Assembly: GCF_029227915.1 (NCBI RefSeq)
Contig: NC_079884.1
Span: 7,564,001 to 7,628,000, forward strand
From: Hydractinia symbiolongicarpus
Lineage: Eukaryota > Cnidaria > Hydrozoa > Anthoathecata > Hydractiniidae
Direction: 5' to 3'
DNA: 64,000 bases
The position numbers were made by a program, and so were the translations under genes. Shown here piece after piece: positions 1 through 13,095 of this stretch. The notes beneath the pieces are model-generated. The model was not told where the DNA came from, searched no databases, and saw nothing but the letters and a program-made list of their open reading frames with translations. Position 1 is the stretch's first letter. Every line of letters starts with the position of its first letter.

Positions 1-2083
1 CTAACAAGCGAGAAGAAAAGACAAGGCCATAGTTGGCTGATAGAAAGAGAGAGTAAAGAGAAGAGAGAAGCAACGAAAGAGTAGCTAGCAGGCATGCAAC
101 AAAAAAGCTTACTCGAACGGTGCTTTGCAGGAGCACGAATGATGAAATAAACCTTCGTGAATTGAACATTCTGTATCTTTCCATTTTTCTAAGGAGTTTT
201 GACTATTTGTACATCCTAAGACACAGCAATTGGTCGATCTTTTTCTTTTTATCCCCGCCGTAGCCATATTTTTTACAACACTAATGTTTTCGTTGCCTCC
301 ATTTCTGCGCACGCATCTGTTTGGGATAGCATTACGTAATGTTATATGATGCGCGCGAGAAAAAACACGGCACTATGATTGAGTGTATTAGTAAAAACAT
401 TCAAACATCCATATAGCTACTATAATTTTGTTGTTTTAATGCAGACAAGTCGTGGATGCCGACATACGTGGAAGACATTCCTTCAGACAATGTATCAGGA
501 ACTGAGATGCATATTGGAATATAAATATATTGACAAATGCTAATGCTTAAATTCGTCTAACAGATTCATTGTTAATCCCGCTGGGTTTAACATTGAACTT
601 TAAGAGTTCTTTAAATTTTTAATTCAACTTTCTCTGGCTACCTTTCTTCTTTTTCTTTTGAGGAAAAGATTTTGAGGATAAAAGGAAATCTTTAGGAGAT
701 GGATTTTCAAAGGAAGAAGAACTAAAGAAAAAACCCTAAAATTTTTTTAAGGGTTTTTTCTTTAGTTCACAAGTTCACAACAAATTTTAAGAGTCAGTCA
801 TGTGTTTGCATGTGTTTACAAATTATTGGCTGAAATAAATTCTTGTGAATAAGTATAAAGAGATCATTTTCTTACTTGCATTTAATTTTGCTATGATTTC
901 ATTCCAACTTTATCCTCTCCCTGTCAGAAAGGTTTGACCTACCATCCCTCTTTTAATACTAGATTCCTAACCAATTTACTTATTTATAGACAATATTAAA
1001 TTTTGGCTAATCTGGCAATTTAGGAGTTTTTTGCGAGAAATATTTTTTTATATTGGGTATTTACTATTAACTAAAAGATTATATATGTCAAATGTTGATG
1101 AAGATTTTTGAAAAAACAGTTTGCTGAGGCTGAAGATTTAGTAATTTTAGTGAAAGAAAAATCAGTATTGTCAAATAACAAAAACTTTATTGTGGATAAA
1201 AAATGAAAAACTTTGTGGTAAAAATTTGTGGATGCTGGATTTTAATTTTTTCGGTAAATTTAAGTTTAAGGTAGATGTAACTACCAGCTAACATAATAAT
1301 ATAAGAAAAGTATTTACAGTGATGTTTTCTTTGTCCCTGCGCACTGGCCAGGCTAACTAAAGCTAACTGGCTTAAACTACACCTATCTTTTGTCAGCTAT
1401 TTAGCTAGCTAGTTAGCTAACTGCACTTGCTTTGTATTGAAATATAGTGGTAGTAACTATTGGGGACAATGCTTTTTAAAGATAACAATAAAAATTAGCA
1501 ATGTGGTGCCAACAATAACATTTCTTTCTGGTTTAACACGTCGGACACTTGACTTTACCTAGGCTAATCTTAAGACGAAATCAACAGTCTTTAGTCATTA
1601 ATAACCTTGGATTTTGTGCCTTTTGGATACAACACAGTCCATAAACCATTGAAGAATACCCTTCTTTAATTTTAGTGTTATAATAGTAAAGCAGGGAGGT
1701 ATAAAAGTTTGCGCTGCATGAAATTCGGTAAAAGCGCAAATTTTCTTCTTCTTAACCAAAGAAATCTGTCAGCCTGAGTCTTGTTAAAATTCCCCATAAT
1801 CTATCATCAACTTTACAGTGCTCTGCTTGCTTTATGCATGCAGTACTTAAAACAATCATAAAAACAATCGAATTATCAATGAAAGAAGAAAGATCTATGA
1901 ATTATTCCACTCTCGAAGCACAATGTATGCAACTTTCTTTCGAATCTAGAATCTTGAAGTATGTACGTTGATTGTAATCACACCGAAGCTTCATTGCTCT
2001 AGAGTTACGGATATAATCGACAGTTCTGGTTATCAATATTTTTGGGATTTTCCCGAAACCTTGCCTACGCGCTTAATTAATTC
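1..2083. other. No gene recognised
   Basis: AT-rich non-coding sequence with stops in all frames. The only distinct structures I see are a strong hairpin near 720-768 and TAGCTAGCTA-rich stretches near 1390-1430. No splice-consistent exon chain was found. Confidence 0.5.
720..768. repeat. Perfect 18-19 bp inverted repeat (hairpin)
   Basis: The left arm (720-737) begins GAACTAAAG and ends AACCCT; the right arm (about 750-768) is its exact reverse complement, separated by a short A/T-only loop. It could be a miniature transposon remnant or a structured RNA. No coding context was seen around it. Confidence 0.6.

Positions 2084-2159
<76 letters not shown>
2084..2159 (+). repeat. (GTT)n microsatellite, about 25 units
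   Basis: Uninterrupted GTT repeats. The tract abuts the left terminus of the 2171-17213 element. A matching (TTG)n tract on the same strand abuts the right terminus, so the element either inserted into this microsatellite or carries it as an edge. Confidence 0.95.
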
Positions 2160-2160
<1 letters not shown>

Positions 2161-2170
2161 TCACACCTGA

Positions 2171-2576
2171 GCACTTAGCGGGACATGCATGTGTATTTTG
2201 GAACACTTGGCGGGACACGTTCATTTGCCGGGACATTTTTTGTCCCGCTAAATGTCTTAGGCTAAAACAACGTAGTTTAGTCTAATTAACACGTTTTCAT
2301 AGCTTAGACGATGTCCCGCTATGTAGCAAATTTCGCTACAACAGACTTTGTAATTTGAAGCACTTAGCGGGACACGAAGTAGGTCGCCCAAAAATCAAAG
2401 ATGTTGATCAAAATATGTTATATCTGTTATAAAATGGTTGTCATTGATAAAAGTAAAATTTGGATTGCAGCAACATTAGTTAAAACAGCTTTAAATATTT
2501 TACAACAAATCCCGGTATATGGCGCACATATCGGGACATCTTATGCACTTCGTCATAAAAGCACTTAGCGGGACAC
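2171..2576 (+). repeat. Left terminal cluster of GCGGGACA motifs
   Basis: Copies of the GCACTTAGCGGGACA core or close variants occur at 2171, 2201, 2226, 2360, 2531 and 2561, with opposite-strand copies at 2241 and 2311. Both orientations are present, in contrast to the single orientation in the internal satellite. Such clusters are typical of transposase-binding subterminal repeats. Confidence 0.6.
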
Positions 2577-3107
2577 AAAATTTAATATTTACATTTGAAC
2601 TAGTAGAATAATAGCTGCAATATTTCACACTGAATTTAATTAGTTCCAAGCAATCTAGGCCTATTGTCACCGTTTTTAACTTAATAAGTATTATTGGTAT
2701 TTATAACACATGTCACGGCTTGAGCCGGAACTTTCTTTGAGTGGAGCAACCTAAGTTCTCAAGTATTTAATTTCAACCCTATTTAATCTGGGGGTGTTAA
2801 AACATATTATGACTTTAAGAATTTTGGAAAGAGATTGATAACTTAGGCAAACTTAAAACAATTGTCAAGAAGTATAAAAGATATTATTATTTTTACGCTA
2901 ACAGCGGCGCTCATGGAATGTGTGAAAACTTACCCCTGATGTTTAAAATCTCTTTATTTTATTTTAATTCTGCTCAGATGTAAAACGTTTTTATTGCCAT
3001 CTCGCTAGCGAGGATAGTATTGCTTTCCCACTCCTAACAAACTAACGAAATTGGTGACTACGTTATCATCAGGCTTTTTTACACAAATTTTCTTTTAGAG
3101 AAAGTAC

Positions 3108-3168
3108 CTTCTGGGGATTCGAACCCACGACCTATTAGCCAACTGAGCCATTACGTCTTCATTAATAA
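3108..3168 (-). pseudogene. tRNA-like relic lacking the anticodon arm
   Basis: On the minus strand there is a good A box (TGGCTCAGTTGG) and B box (GGTTCGAATCC), but they are only about 20 bases apart, so the anticodon arm is deleted. This is a tRNA pseudogene or SINE head, not a functional tRNA. Confidence 0.5.
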
Positions 3169-4025
3169 ACTTTAATACGACGACTTTACATTTATCGTTT
3201 GCAAAACCGGTTCGACGGCTGGCAAACTATGCCGCTAAATGCAAAGTTTTTTTGGATTTTTTTGGGCAAAATGATTTCTCTTAACGAAAAAAATTGGGGT
3301 GTGTGTCAAAAGTTCTAAGAATAATTCTAATGAATTTCCTTATTATGATATTTTGTAAGACCATTCATTTCATGAGAATATTCATAAGAATGGCCAAAGG
3401 CTCTCAGAGGTATGGGGCCTAAAAATTTCACATGCAGGTGCCTAACAGATAAATATAAAAAGTCAGTAAGTATCCTTTGTTTAATGAACAAGAATTTATT
3501 TTTGTACTTTTTTATTATATATTTGCTCTACCATGCTTTACACTAATAATTCAGCAAAGGGAATCGAAGAAAACGTTTTCGCTCACCATAATCCATTACC
3601 GTAAGAATGACGACCCATATGATTTTTATCTTACTGGGATAGGTTAGGGTAGCGGTAAAAAAGATTATCTTCCATTTACCTTTTCCATGTTGGCTGAATG
3701 TGTTATTACTGAAAAAGCGTTTTTTGGTTGTGGCTAAGAGCAATGCAAGTAAACTATATAGCCTTTAATAATTGTGTAATCAAAAACATACCTTAAAAAT
3801 TGACGTCACCATCATGTATAGTACTTTATTGATTTTCTTTTTTGTCCTAAAAGTTTGAAATGTGAGCATATGATTATTAAAACTAATTAACTCATCTAAT
3901 AAAAGTATGAAAAGAAAACACTTCCGTTACGGCGAGTCAAACTCCTCCTCTTGTCCTCAACCATTCCCTGACTATCCTTAATTAATGACGACAACTTGCT
4001 TGATGGTGCTACATAGTTTCCAAAA

Positions 4026-4814
4026 TTACATTCTATACTTCTGATCTTCGCGGGTTACTTCTGTAAAGAAACATAAAACTAACCACACAGATTTTCTTGA
4101 TATTATTTTGCCTCTATCTTCGGCCATAGGTACTTTCGCGACTTTGCTTAGCTCAATTGTTAATTCTTCTTGCACGTCCACTGAGTGGCCTAAATGATCG
4201 CTAACCCAGTTCAATTCTCACTTTGTCCTATCAAGTAATTGGAGTAATGTCCCATGCACTTTCTAATTTTAGTTGAGGTAATCAATTCATGTTTTTTCAG
4301 GTTAGCCTTTAATGCTACTTTATGTACAGCATCCTATCCACGAATTGGGTACATTGACCCTCGACTTGGTCTTGGAAACAAGTGAGGGCTTTTAGAACTG
4401 ACTCCCATGTTGTCCTTCGTTTCCAACAAAATGCGATTAACTTTCTGCAATTTCCTTGTAAAAATTACTGGGACACGCCTCTTTCTCTTGCCCTTGACAT
4501 ACAATATCTTTAAAGTGTTCGCCAAAACCTTTTCTACAGGATCTTGAATTACTTCAATATCCTCCTGTCTTTTCCACTGCTCACACCTGTTCCAGTCATT
4601 CTCCGCCACGCTTTGCATTAAATATAATAATTCTAACTATAATAATCTTTTGAAACCAACTACTCCATTCATGCAGTTTCATTCCACAATCTTGCAAATC
4701 AGCAGATGTTAGAACCTCAAATTGATCGAGTAGAAAATCTCCAAGTTGATGAAGATTTGCAGTCAAGGACAAAAGTTTAGGCGTTTTATCTTTCTTTGAT
4801 TTTATTGTAGACAA
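4026..4814 (-). pseudogene. Tyrosine-recombinase-like gene, disabled
   Basis: Three successive minus-strand frames read as one protein of a family common in cnidarian and fish genomes. The upstream part (4596-4814) ends IIFNAKRGGE. The middle part (4334-4618) has VKGKRKRRVPVIFT. A stop TAG follows (RG*DAVHK), then an ITSTKIRK segment holding the presumed catalytic Arg, then a frameshift near 4215, then WVSDHLGHSVDV, where LGH is the presumed catalytic His region. The block expected next, which carries the nucleophilic Tyr, is replaced by VQEELTIELSK, so the residue appears lost. Family knowledge: R..H..Y recombinase/integrase fold, as in Crypton-like elements; the exact family is not resolved. 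It lies inside the 15 kb inverted-terminus element but may be an older passenger. Confidence 0.6.
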
Positions 4815-7137
4815 AGCGTACTAATAAATGTGCCAGTACCCTTTGAAATTCCAAAAACAAGCAAACATCCTCTTTCACTTCTTTATTTTTTTTACAAATA
4901 CCTCAACCTCGCTTAGCACATGCAATTGCTTCAAGGGACCGTTTAACTTGCAATAAGAGGCTTTGATCACCTACTGCATCGTTACCGCTCAGTCAAGTTC
5001 TTTAATGGCGCTTTTTTTAAGCATAACGCTTTTAAGCATACTTAAGCACAAACTTCTCTGAAACTAAGCATACCTTGAAGCTCAGAACATACCTTAACAA
5101 CCAAAATTTTTTTGAGTCACATATCTAGGTTTTTCTTTAACTTAAAGGGAACGAAAAGAAAAAAATAATCTATCTCAAAGAGTTTTAGAATTTTAGAAAA
5201 TTTTGAGAACACTGCAGTGTAGCTTTACGCATATCCAATATGAAATATTTACTCGTGATAAAACAATTGAGAGTTCGGAAATCAGCATACTTTTAGACTC
5301 AAATCGGAAAATCTTAAGCATACTAAGCCTCAGGCCAAAACCAACTGTGCACTTATATATAAAAAAGTATGCTGTCCCAATTGACAGGATCAAATATTGA
5401 AAATGCTGTTGCGTCTTGAATTCCAGTTAATTTTCTGAAATGTAGCATCAATCTTTCAATCATCTTAATTTACCCGATATTTCATTAAAACCTTGTTAAC
5501 ATTTACGTTGAAGGAATTGAACTTTGAAGATGTTTTTTTAGCCTGACAGATATCCAAGTGTCTGTGAAGCGTTTTGTTATTGCAAACTCCAAAACAATTA
5601 TGTATGAGGTGTAGGTAGCAACGGACATTGGTTTACTTTTTCTTACAACGCTAATGACTCTGTGTTTTCTCTCGCATGGTTCATGTTTGCCGCAAAACCT
5701 CCTTTTCTTTGTAGAATGGCAAATTTCTTTATTTGTTGTTTCTTTGGCAATTAAGGTTTTTTTTTTATTTTTTCGTGCTTTTTGTGCCTATTTTAAAGTG
5801 TTTTGGTATTCGATAAACCCATTGTTGACACAAAAAACAGCTGTGCATCTTCCTTTCATCTTTATGTTGTGCGTGGGTGAAATTACCAGCTGAAACACAG
5901 CTGAATTTATTCATTTCAGTTAATTTCGACCTATAAAAAACTTATCATACTGTTAATTTAAAAGAAATGTTAATTATTAAATACATTATCATGTGCTTTT
6001 ACAACCTTTTTCAGAGGAAATTTAGACATCCTAGAATTTTTTTCTTAATATTTAACCATTCAGGTTTATGTTACTTTGACAATCAGTAAAATTCTAAATT
6101 TATTTTTCTTCTTTAACATTTTCTAACACATGCGATGCCGTAAAATTCTTGGTGCGTACTGGAAATAAATTAATTCGATAGCAGTAGTATTTTCTACAAT
6201 TTTAAACTTCCAATTTAATTCAATAAACGTAGCGGGATTAGTAATACGCTGCCGCCATCATCACAGAAATAATAGGCTTGAATAAAATGCACAGAGTAGA
6301 AAATACAATAATGTCAATATTTCAATACCTTTTCGAAATAAACAAACATCTAGTCTACAAAAATATTTTGAAAATGCATGATAATAACAAATTACCAACT
6401 GAAAATTAAAATTACCTGATTGAAATTGTTATTTTCTTACTTTTTTTCTCACCTTGTGCTACTACGATCGTCATCATCTAAAATTACTTCTGAAATTTTT
6501 GCTTTATTTAAGATTACCAGCAGTTACTTTATTAATCTGTTAAATACAATAGCTTGTTGTAATGGATAGAATTTAACTTACCTGGTATAATATTATCTTT
6601 TTCGTTCTTATCCATATGGATGACATCAAAGGTATCACTTTGCTCTTTAAATACAGAGAGAAAGAAGTTAAACAACAATGATACCATGACAAAAGCGGTA
6701 AATTTTTTTGTTCAGCGGTTCGAGCAGATAACCGGTAAATTTTAAAGAGCTATGGAAACGAATTAGGCTTCACCTTAAGAGATTGCAATATTGCTCTAAA
6801 TAGTGCTCTTTGATTCTTAGTATGCATTGATATATTCGTATCATTTTGCATATTCTAACCTTTACTAACGTTTTGACTTGGTAGTATGCATATGGCAATG
6901 AAGCTTGTTGTCATATTTAGATTATCACCTTTGTTAAATTAATAACAGTGTTCAATTTTTTTATAAATAAATTTATCTATTCTTGTTAAACAAGCTTCCT
7001 TCCTTTGGATTGTCTACTTCTAATTCCGCCTTCTGACAGCAAAAAAACAGCAACGCGTAAAAATGGAAATAGACTATAATTAACCAGAAATGGACTAAGA
7101 AATAATTATGTATTGCATTGTTTTATAAATATTCCTT
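4815..7137. other. No gene recognised
   Basis: AT-rich, with short spurious frames only. The N-terminal part of the recombinase-like relic may extend to about 5000 on the minus strand but could not be followed. Near 7050-7137 the sequence grades into the first satellite unit. Confidence 0.4.
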
Positions 7138-10100
7138 TGTCCCGCTAAGTGATCGTTTTGTTATACTTAACAACAACTGACATATACCGAATGTTAAAGT
7201 TTCTTGCCACTGCTACATTACAATCTCTCTTCCCTTCATTCGCTTTAGGTAAATTGGCTTTATTTGCCGAGTCCTTATAAAATACGACGATAAATTATCA
7301 TTAAGCAGAATAATATATCGCATTGTTTTCCAAAATTTCCTGTTATCATTTTGATATACTTTACAACAACTGAAGTATACCGAATGTTAAAGTTTCTTGT
7401 CATTGCTATATTACTATTTTTCTCCCCTGCATTCCCTTTAGGCAAATTTGCGTTCTTTTCTAAGTCCTTCTAATATAGGACGATAGATTATGATTAAGCA
7501 TAATATTATATCGCATTGTTTTCCAAAATTTCCTGTGTCCCGCTAAATGATCATTTTGACATACTTTACAACAACTGAAGTATACCCAATGTTAAAGTTT
7601 CTTGACACTGCTATATTACAATCTTTCTTCCCTTCATTCGAATTAGGTAAATTTGCGTTCTTTTCTAAGTCCTTCTAACATAGGACGACAGATTATCATT
7701 AAGCAGAATATTATATCGCATTGTTTTATAAAATTTTCTGTGTCCCGCTAAATGACCATTTTGACATACTTCACAACAACTGGAGTATACCCAATGTTAA
7801 AGTTTCTTGTCACTGCTATATTACTATTTTTCTCCCTTGCACTCCCTTTAGGCAAATTTGCGTTCTTTTCCGAGTCCTTCTAATATAGGACGATAGATTA
7901 TCATTAAGCAGAATAATATATCACATTATTTTATAAAATTTCCTGTGTCCCGCTTAGTGATCGTTCTGACATCTTTACAACAACTGAAGTATACCAAATG
8001 TTAGAGTTTCTTGACACTGCTATATTACAATCCTTCATTCCCTTCACTCGCTTTGGTAAATTTGCATTCTTTTCCGAGTTCTTATAGAATATCACGATAC
8101 ATTATGATTCAACATAATATTTTATCGCATTGTTTTATAAATTTCCTGTGTCCCGCTAAATGATCATTTTAACACACTTTACAACAACTGAAGTATACCG
8201 AATGTTAAAGTTTCTTGTCACTGCTACATTACAATCTTTCTTTCCCTTTATTCGATTTAGGTTAATTTGCGTCCTTTTCCAAGTCCTTCTAACATAGGAC
8301 GATAGATTATCAATAAGCAGAATATCATATCGCATTGTTTTTCAAAATTTCCTGTGTCCCGCTAAATGACCATTTTGACATACTTCACAACAACTGAAGT
8401 ATACCGAATGTTAAAGTTTCTTGACACTGCTATATTACAATCCTTCATTCCCTTCACTCGATTTAGGTTAATTTGCGTCCTTTTCCAAGTCCTTCTAACA
8501 TAGGACGATAGATTATCAATAAGCAGAATATCATATCGCATTGTTTTCCAAAATTTCCTGTGTCCCGCTAAATGACCATTTTGACATACTTCACAACAAC
8601 TGAAGTATACCGAATGTTAAAGTTTCTTGACACTGCTATATTACAATCCTTCATTCCCTTCACTCGCTTTAGGTAAATTTCCATTCTTTTCCGAGTTCTT
8701 ATAGAATATCACGATACATTATGATTCAACATAATATTTTATCGCATTGTTTTATAAAATTTCCTGTGTCCCGCTTAGTGATCGTTCTGACATCTTTACA
8801 ACAACTTAAGTATACCGAATGTTAAAGTTTCTTGACACTGCTATATTACAATCCTTCATTCCCTTCACTCGCTTTGGTAAATTTGCATTCTTTTCCGAGT
8901 TCTTATAGAATATCACGATACATTATGATTCAACATAATATTTTATCGCATTGTTTTATAAATTTCCTGTGTCCCGCTAAATGATCATTTTAACACACTT
9001 TACAACAACTGAAGTATACCGAATGTTAAAGTTTCTTGTCACTGCTATATTACAATCCTTCATTCCCTTCACTCGATTTAGGTTAATTTGCGTCCTTTTC
9101 CAAGTCCTTCTAACATAGGACGATAGATTATCAATAAGCAGAATATCATATCGCATTGTTTTCCAAAATTTCCTGTGTCCCGCTAAATGACCATTTTGAC
9201 ATACTTCACAACAACTGAAGTATACCGAATGTTAAAGTTTCTTGACACTGCTATATTACAATCCTTTATTCCCTTCACTCGCTTTAGGTAAATTTCCATT
9301 CTTTTCCGAGTTCTTATAGAATATCACGATACATTATGATTCAACATAATATTTTATCGCATTGTTTTATAAAATTTCCTGTGTCCCGCTTAGTGATCGT
9401 TCTGACATATTTACAACAACTTAAGTATACCGAATGTTAAAGTTTCTTGACACTGCTATATTACAATCCTTCATTCCCTTCACTCGCTTTAGGTAAATTT
9501 GCATTCTTTTCCGAGTTCTTATAGAATATCACGATACATTATGATTCAACATAATATTTTATCGCATTGTTTTATAAAATTTCCTGTGTCCCGCTAAATG
9601 ATCATTTTAACACACTTTACAACAACTGAAGTATACCGAATGTTAAAGTTTCTTGTCACTGCTACATTACAATCTTTCTTTCCCTTTATTCGATTTAGGT
9701 TAATTTGCGTCCTTTTCCAAGTCCTTCTAACATAGGACGATAGATTATCATTAAGCAGAATATCATATCGCATTGTTTTCCAAAATTTCCTGTGTCCCGC
9801 TAAATGATCATTTTGACATACTTTACAACAACTGAAGTATACCCAATGTTAAAGTTTCTTGTCACTGCTACATTACAATCTTTCTTTCCCTTTATTCGAT
9901 TTAGGTTAATTTGCGTCCTTTTCCAAGTCCTTCTAACATAGGACGATAGATTATCATTAAGCAGAATATTATATCGCATTGTTTTCAAAAATTTCCTGTG
10001 TCCCGCTAAATGATCATTTTGACATACTTTACAACAACCGAAGTATACCGAATGTTAAAGTTTCTTGTCACTGCTATATTACTATTTTTCTCCCTTGCAC

Positions 10101-13095
10101 TCCCTTTAGGCAAATTTGCGTTCTTTTCCGAGTCCTTCTAATATAGCACGATAGATTATCATTAAGCAGAATAATATATCACATTATTTTATAAAATTTC
10201 CTGTGTCCCGCTTAGTGATCGTTCTGACATCTTTACAACAACTGAAGTATACCGAATGTTAAAGTTTCTTGACACTGCTATATTACAATCCTTCATTCCC
10301 TTCACTCGCTTTAGGTAAATTTGCATTCTTTTCCGAGTTCTTATAGAATATCACGATACATTATGATTCAACATAATATTTTATCGCATTGTTTTATAAA
10401 ATTTCCTGTGTCCCGCTAAATGATCATTTTAACACACTTTACAACAACTGAAGTATACCGAATGTTAAAGTTTCTTGTCACTGCTACATTACAATCTCTC
10501 TTTCCCTTTATTCGATTTAGGTTAATTTGCGTCCTTTTCCAAGTCCTTCTAACATAGGACGATAGATTATCATTAAGCATAATATCATATCGCATTGTTT
10601 TCCAAAATTTCCTGTGTCCCGCTAAATGATCATTTTGACATACTTTACAACAACTGAAGTATACCCAATGTTAAAGTTTCTTGTCACTGCTACATTACAA
10701 TCTTTCTTTCCCTTCTCTCGCTTTAAGTAAATTTGCATTCTTTGCCGAGTCCTTCTAACATAGGACGATCGATTATCATTAAGCAGAATATTATATCGCA
10801 TTGTTTTATAAAATTTCCTGTGTCCCGCTAAATGACCATTTTGACATACTTCACAACAACTGAAGTATACCGAATGTTAAAGTTTCTTGACACTGCTATG
10901 TTACTATTTTTCTCCCTTGCACTCCCTTTAGGCAAATTTGCGTTCTTTTCCGAGTCCTTCTAATATAGCACGATAGATTATCATTAAGCAGAATAATATA
11001 TCACATTATTTTATAAAATTTCCTGTGTCCCGCTAAGTGATCGTTCTGACATCTTTACAACAACTGAAGTATACCAAATGTTAGAGTTTCTTGACACTGC
11101 TATATTACAATCCTTCATTCCCTTCACTTGCTTTAGGTAAATTTGCATTCTTTTCCGAGTTCTTATAGAATATCACGATACATTATGATTCAACATAATA
11201 TTTTATCGCATTGTTTTATAAAATTTCCTGTGTCCCGCTAAATGATCATTTTAACACACTTTACAACAACTGAAGTATACCGAATGTTAAAGTTTCTTGT
11301 CACTGCTACATTACAATCTTTCTTTCCCTTTATTCGATTTAGGTTAATTTGCGTCCTTTTCCAAGTCCTTCTAACATAGGACGATAGATTATCATTAAGC
11401 AGAATATCATATCGCATTGTTTTCCAAAATTTCCTGTGTCCCGCTAAATGATCATTTTGACATACTTTACAACAACTGAAGTATACCGAATGTTAAAGTT
11501 TCTTGTCACTGCTACATTACAATCTTTCTTTCCCTTTATTCGATTTAGGTTGATTTGCGTCCTTTTCCAAGTCCTTCTAACATAGGACGATAGATTATCA
11601 TTAAGCAGAATATTATATCGCATTGTTTTCAAAAATTTCCTGTGTCCCGCTAAATGATCATTTTGACATACTTTACAACAACCGAAGTATACCGAATGTT
11701 AAAGTTTCTTGTCACTGCTATATTACTATTTTTCTCCCTTGCACTCCCTTTAGGCAAATTTGCGTTCTTTTCCGAGTCCTTCTAATATAGCACGATAGAT
11801 TATCATTAAGCAGAATAATATATCACATTATTTTATAAAATTTCCTGTGTCCCGCTTAGTGATCGTTCTGACATCTTTACAACAACTGAAGTATACCGAA
11901 TGTTAAAGTTTCTTGACACTGCTATATTACAATCCTTCATTCCCTTCACTCGCTTTAGGTAAATTTGCATTCTTTTCCGAGTTCTTATAGAATATCACGA
12001 TACATTATGATTCAACATAATATTTTATCGCATTGTTTTATAAAATTTCCTGTGTCCCGCTAAATGATCATTTTAACACACTTTACAACAACTGAAGTAT
12101 ACCGAATGTTAAAGTTTCTTGTCACTGCTACATTACAATCTCTCTTTCCCTTTATTCGATTTAGGTTAATTTGCGTCCTTTTCCAAGTCCTTCTAACATA
12201 GGACGATAGATTATCATTAAGCATAATATCATATCGCATTGTTTTCCAAAATTTCCTGTGTCCCGCTAAATGATCATTTTGACATACTTTACAACAACTG
12301 AAGTATACCCAATGTTAAAGTTTCTTGTCACTGCTACATTACAATCTTTCTTTCCCTTCTCTCGCTTTAAGTAAATTTGCATTCTTTGCCGAGTCCTTCT
12401 AACATAGGACGATCGATTATCATTAAGCAGAATATTATATCGCATTGTTTTATAAAATTTCCTGTGTCCCGCTAAATGACCATTTTGACATACTTCACAA
12501 CAACTGAAGTATACCGAATGTTAAAGTTTCTTGACACTGCTATGTTACTATTTTTCTCCCTTGCACTCCCTTTAGGCAAATTTGCGTTCTTTTCCGAGTC
12601 CTTCTAATATAGCACGATAGATTATCATTAAGCAGAATAATATATCACATTATTTTATAAAATTTCCTGTGTCCCGCTAAGTGATCGTTCTGACATCTTT
12701 ACAACAACTGAAGTATACCAAATGTTAGAGTTTCTTGACACTGCTATATTACAATCCTTCATTCCCTTCACTTGCTTTAGGTAAATTTGCATTCTTTTCC
12801 GAGTTCTTATAGAATATCACGATACATTATGATTCAACATAATATTTTATCGCATTGTTTTATAAAATTTCCTGTGTCCCGCTAAATGATCATTTTAACA
12901 CACTTTACAACAACTGAAGTATACCCAATGTTAAAGTTTTTTGACACTGCTATATTACTATTTTTCTCCCCTGCATTCCCTTTAGGCAAATTTGCGTTCT
13001 TTTCCGAGTCTTTCTGACATAAGACGGTATATTATCATTACGAATAATAATATATCGCTATGTTTAACAAAATAAGATGTGTCCCGCTAAATGAC
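7138..13095 (+). repeat. ~205-bp satellite array, about 29 units
   Basis: Units are spaced 203-206 bp, marked by TGTGTCCCGCTAAATGATCA or the variant TGTCCCGCTTAGTGATCG, followed by ACAACAACTGAAGTATACC and AATGTTAAAGTTTCTTG. The second unit (about 7343) has lost the CCCGCT core. Units fall into several subtypes that recur in order, showing block-wise amplification. All units share one orientation. The core matches the right terminus of the surrounding element (TGTCCCGGTAAGTGC). Short open frames here (for example 9800-9988 and 11444-11632) are read-through of satellite units, not genes. Confidence 0.95.
9585..12872 (+). repeat. 1644-bp higher-order repeat, two tandem copies
   Basis: Copy 1 spans 9585-11228 and copy 2 spans 11229-12872, each made of eight ~205-bp units. 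Unit-specific variants recur at the same place in both copies: CAACCGAAG, the TCTCTCGCTTTAAG variant, and GCTATGTTAC. Only scattered single-base differences were noticed. A shorter 823-bp (4-unit) repetition is visible further left (about 8046 versus 8869). Confidence 0.85.

Noticed and set aside
720-768. Rho-independent terminator
   Set aside because: Hairpin shape fits, but the region is eukaryotic, with no upstream gene, and the stem is A/T-rich.
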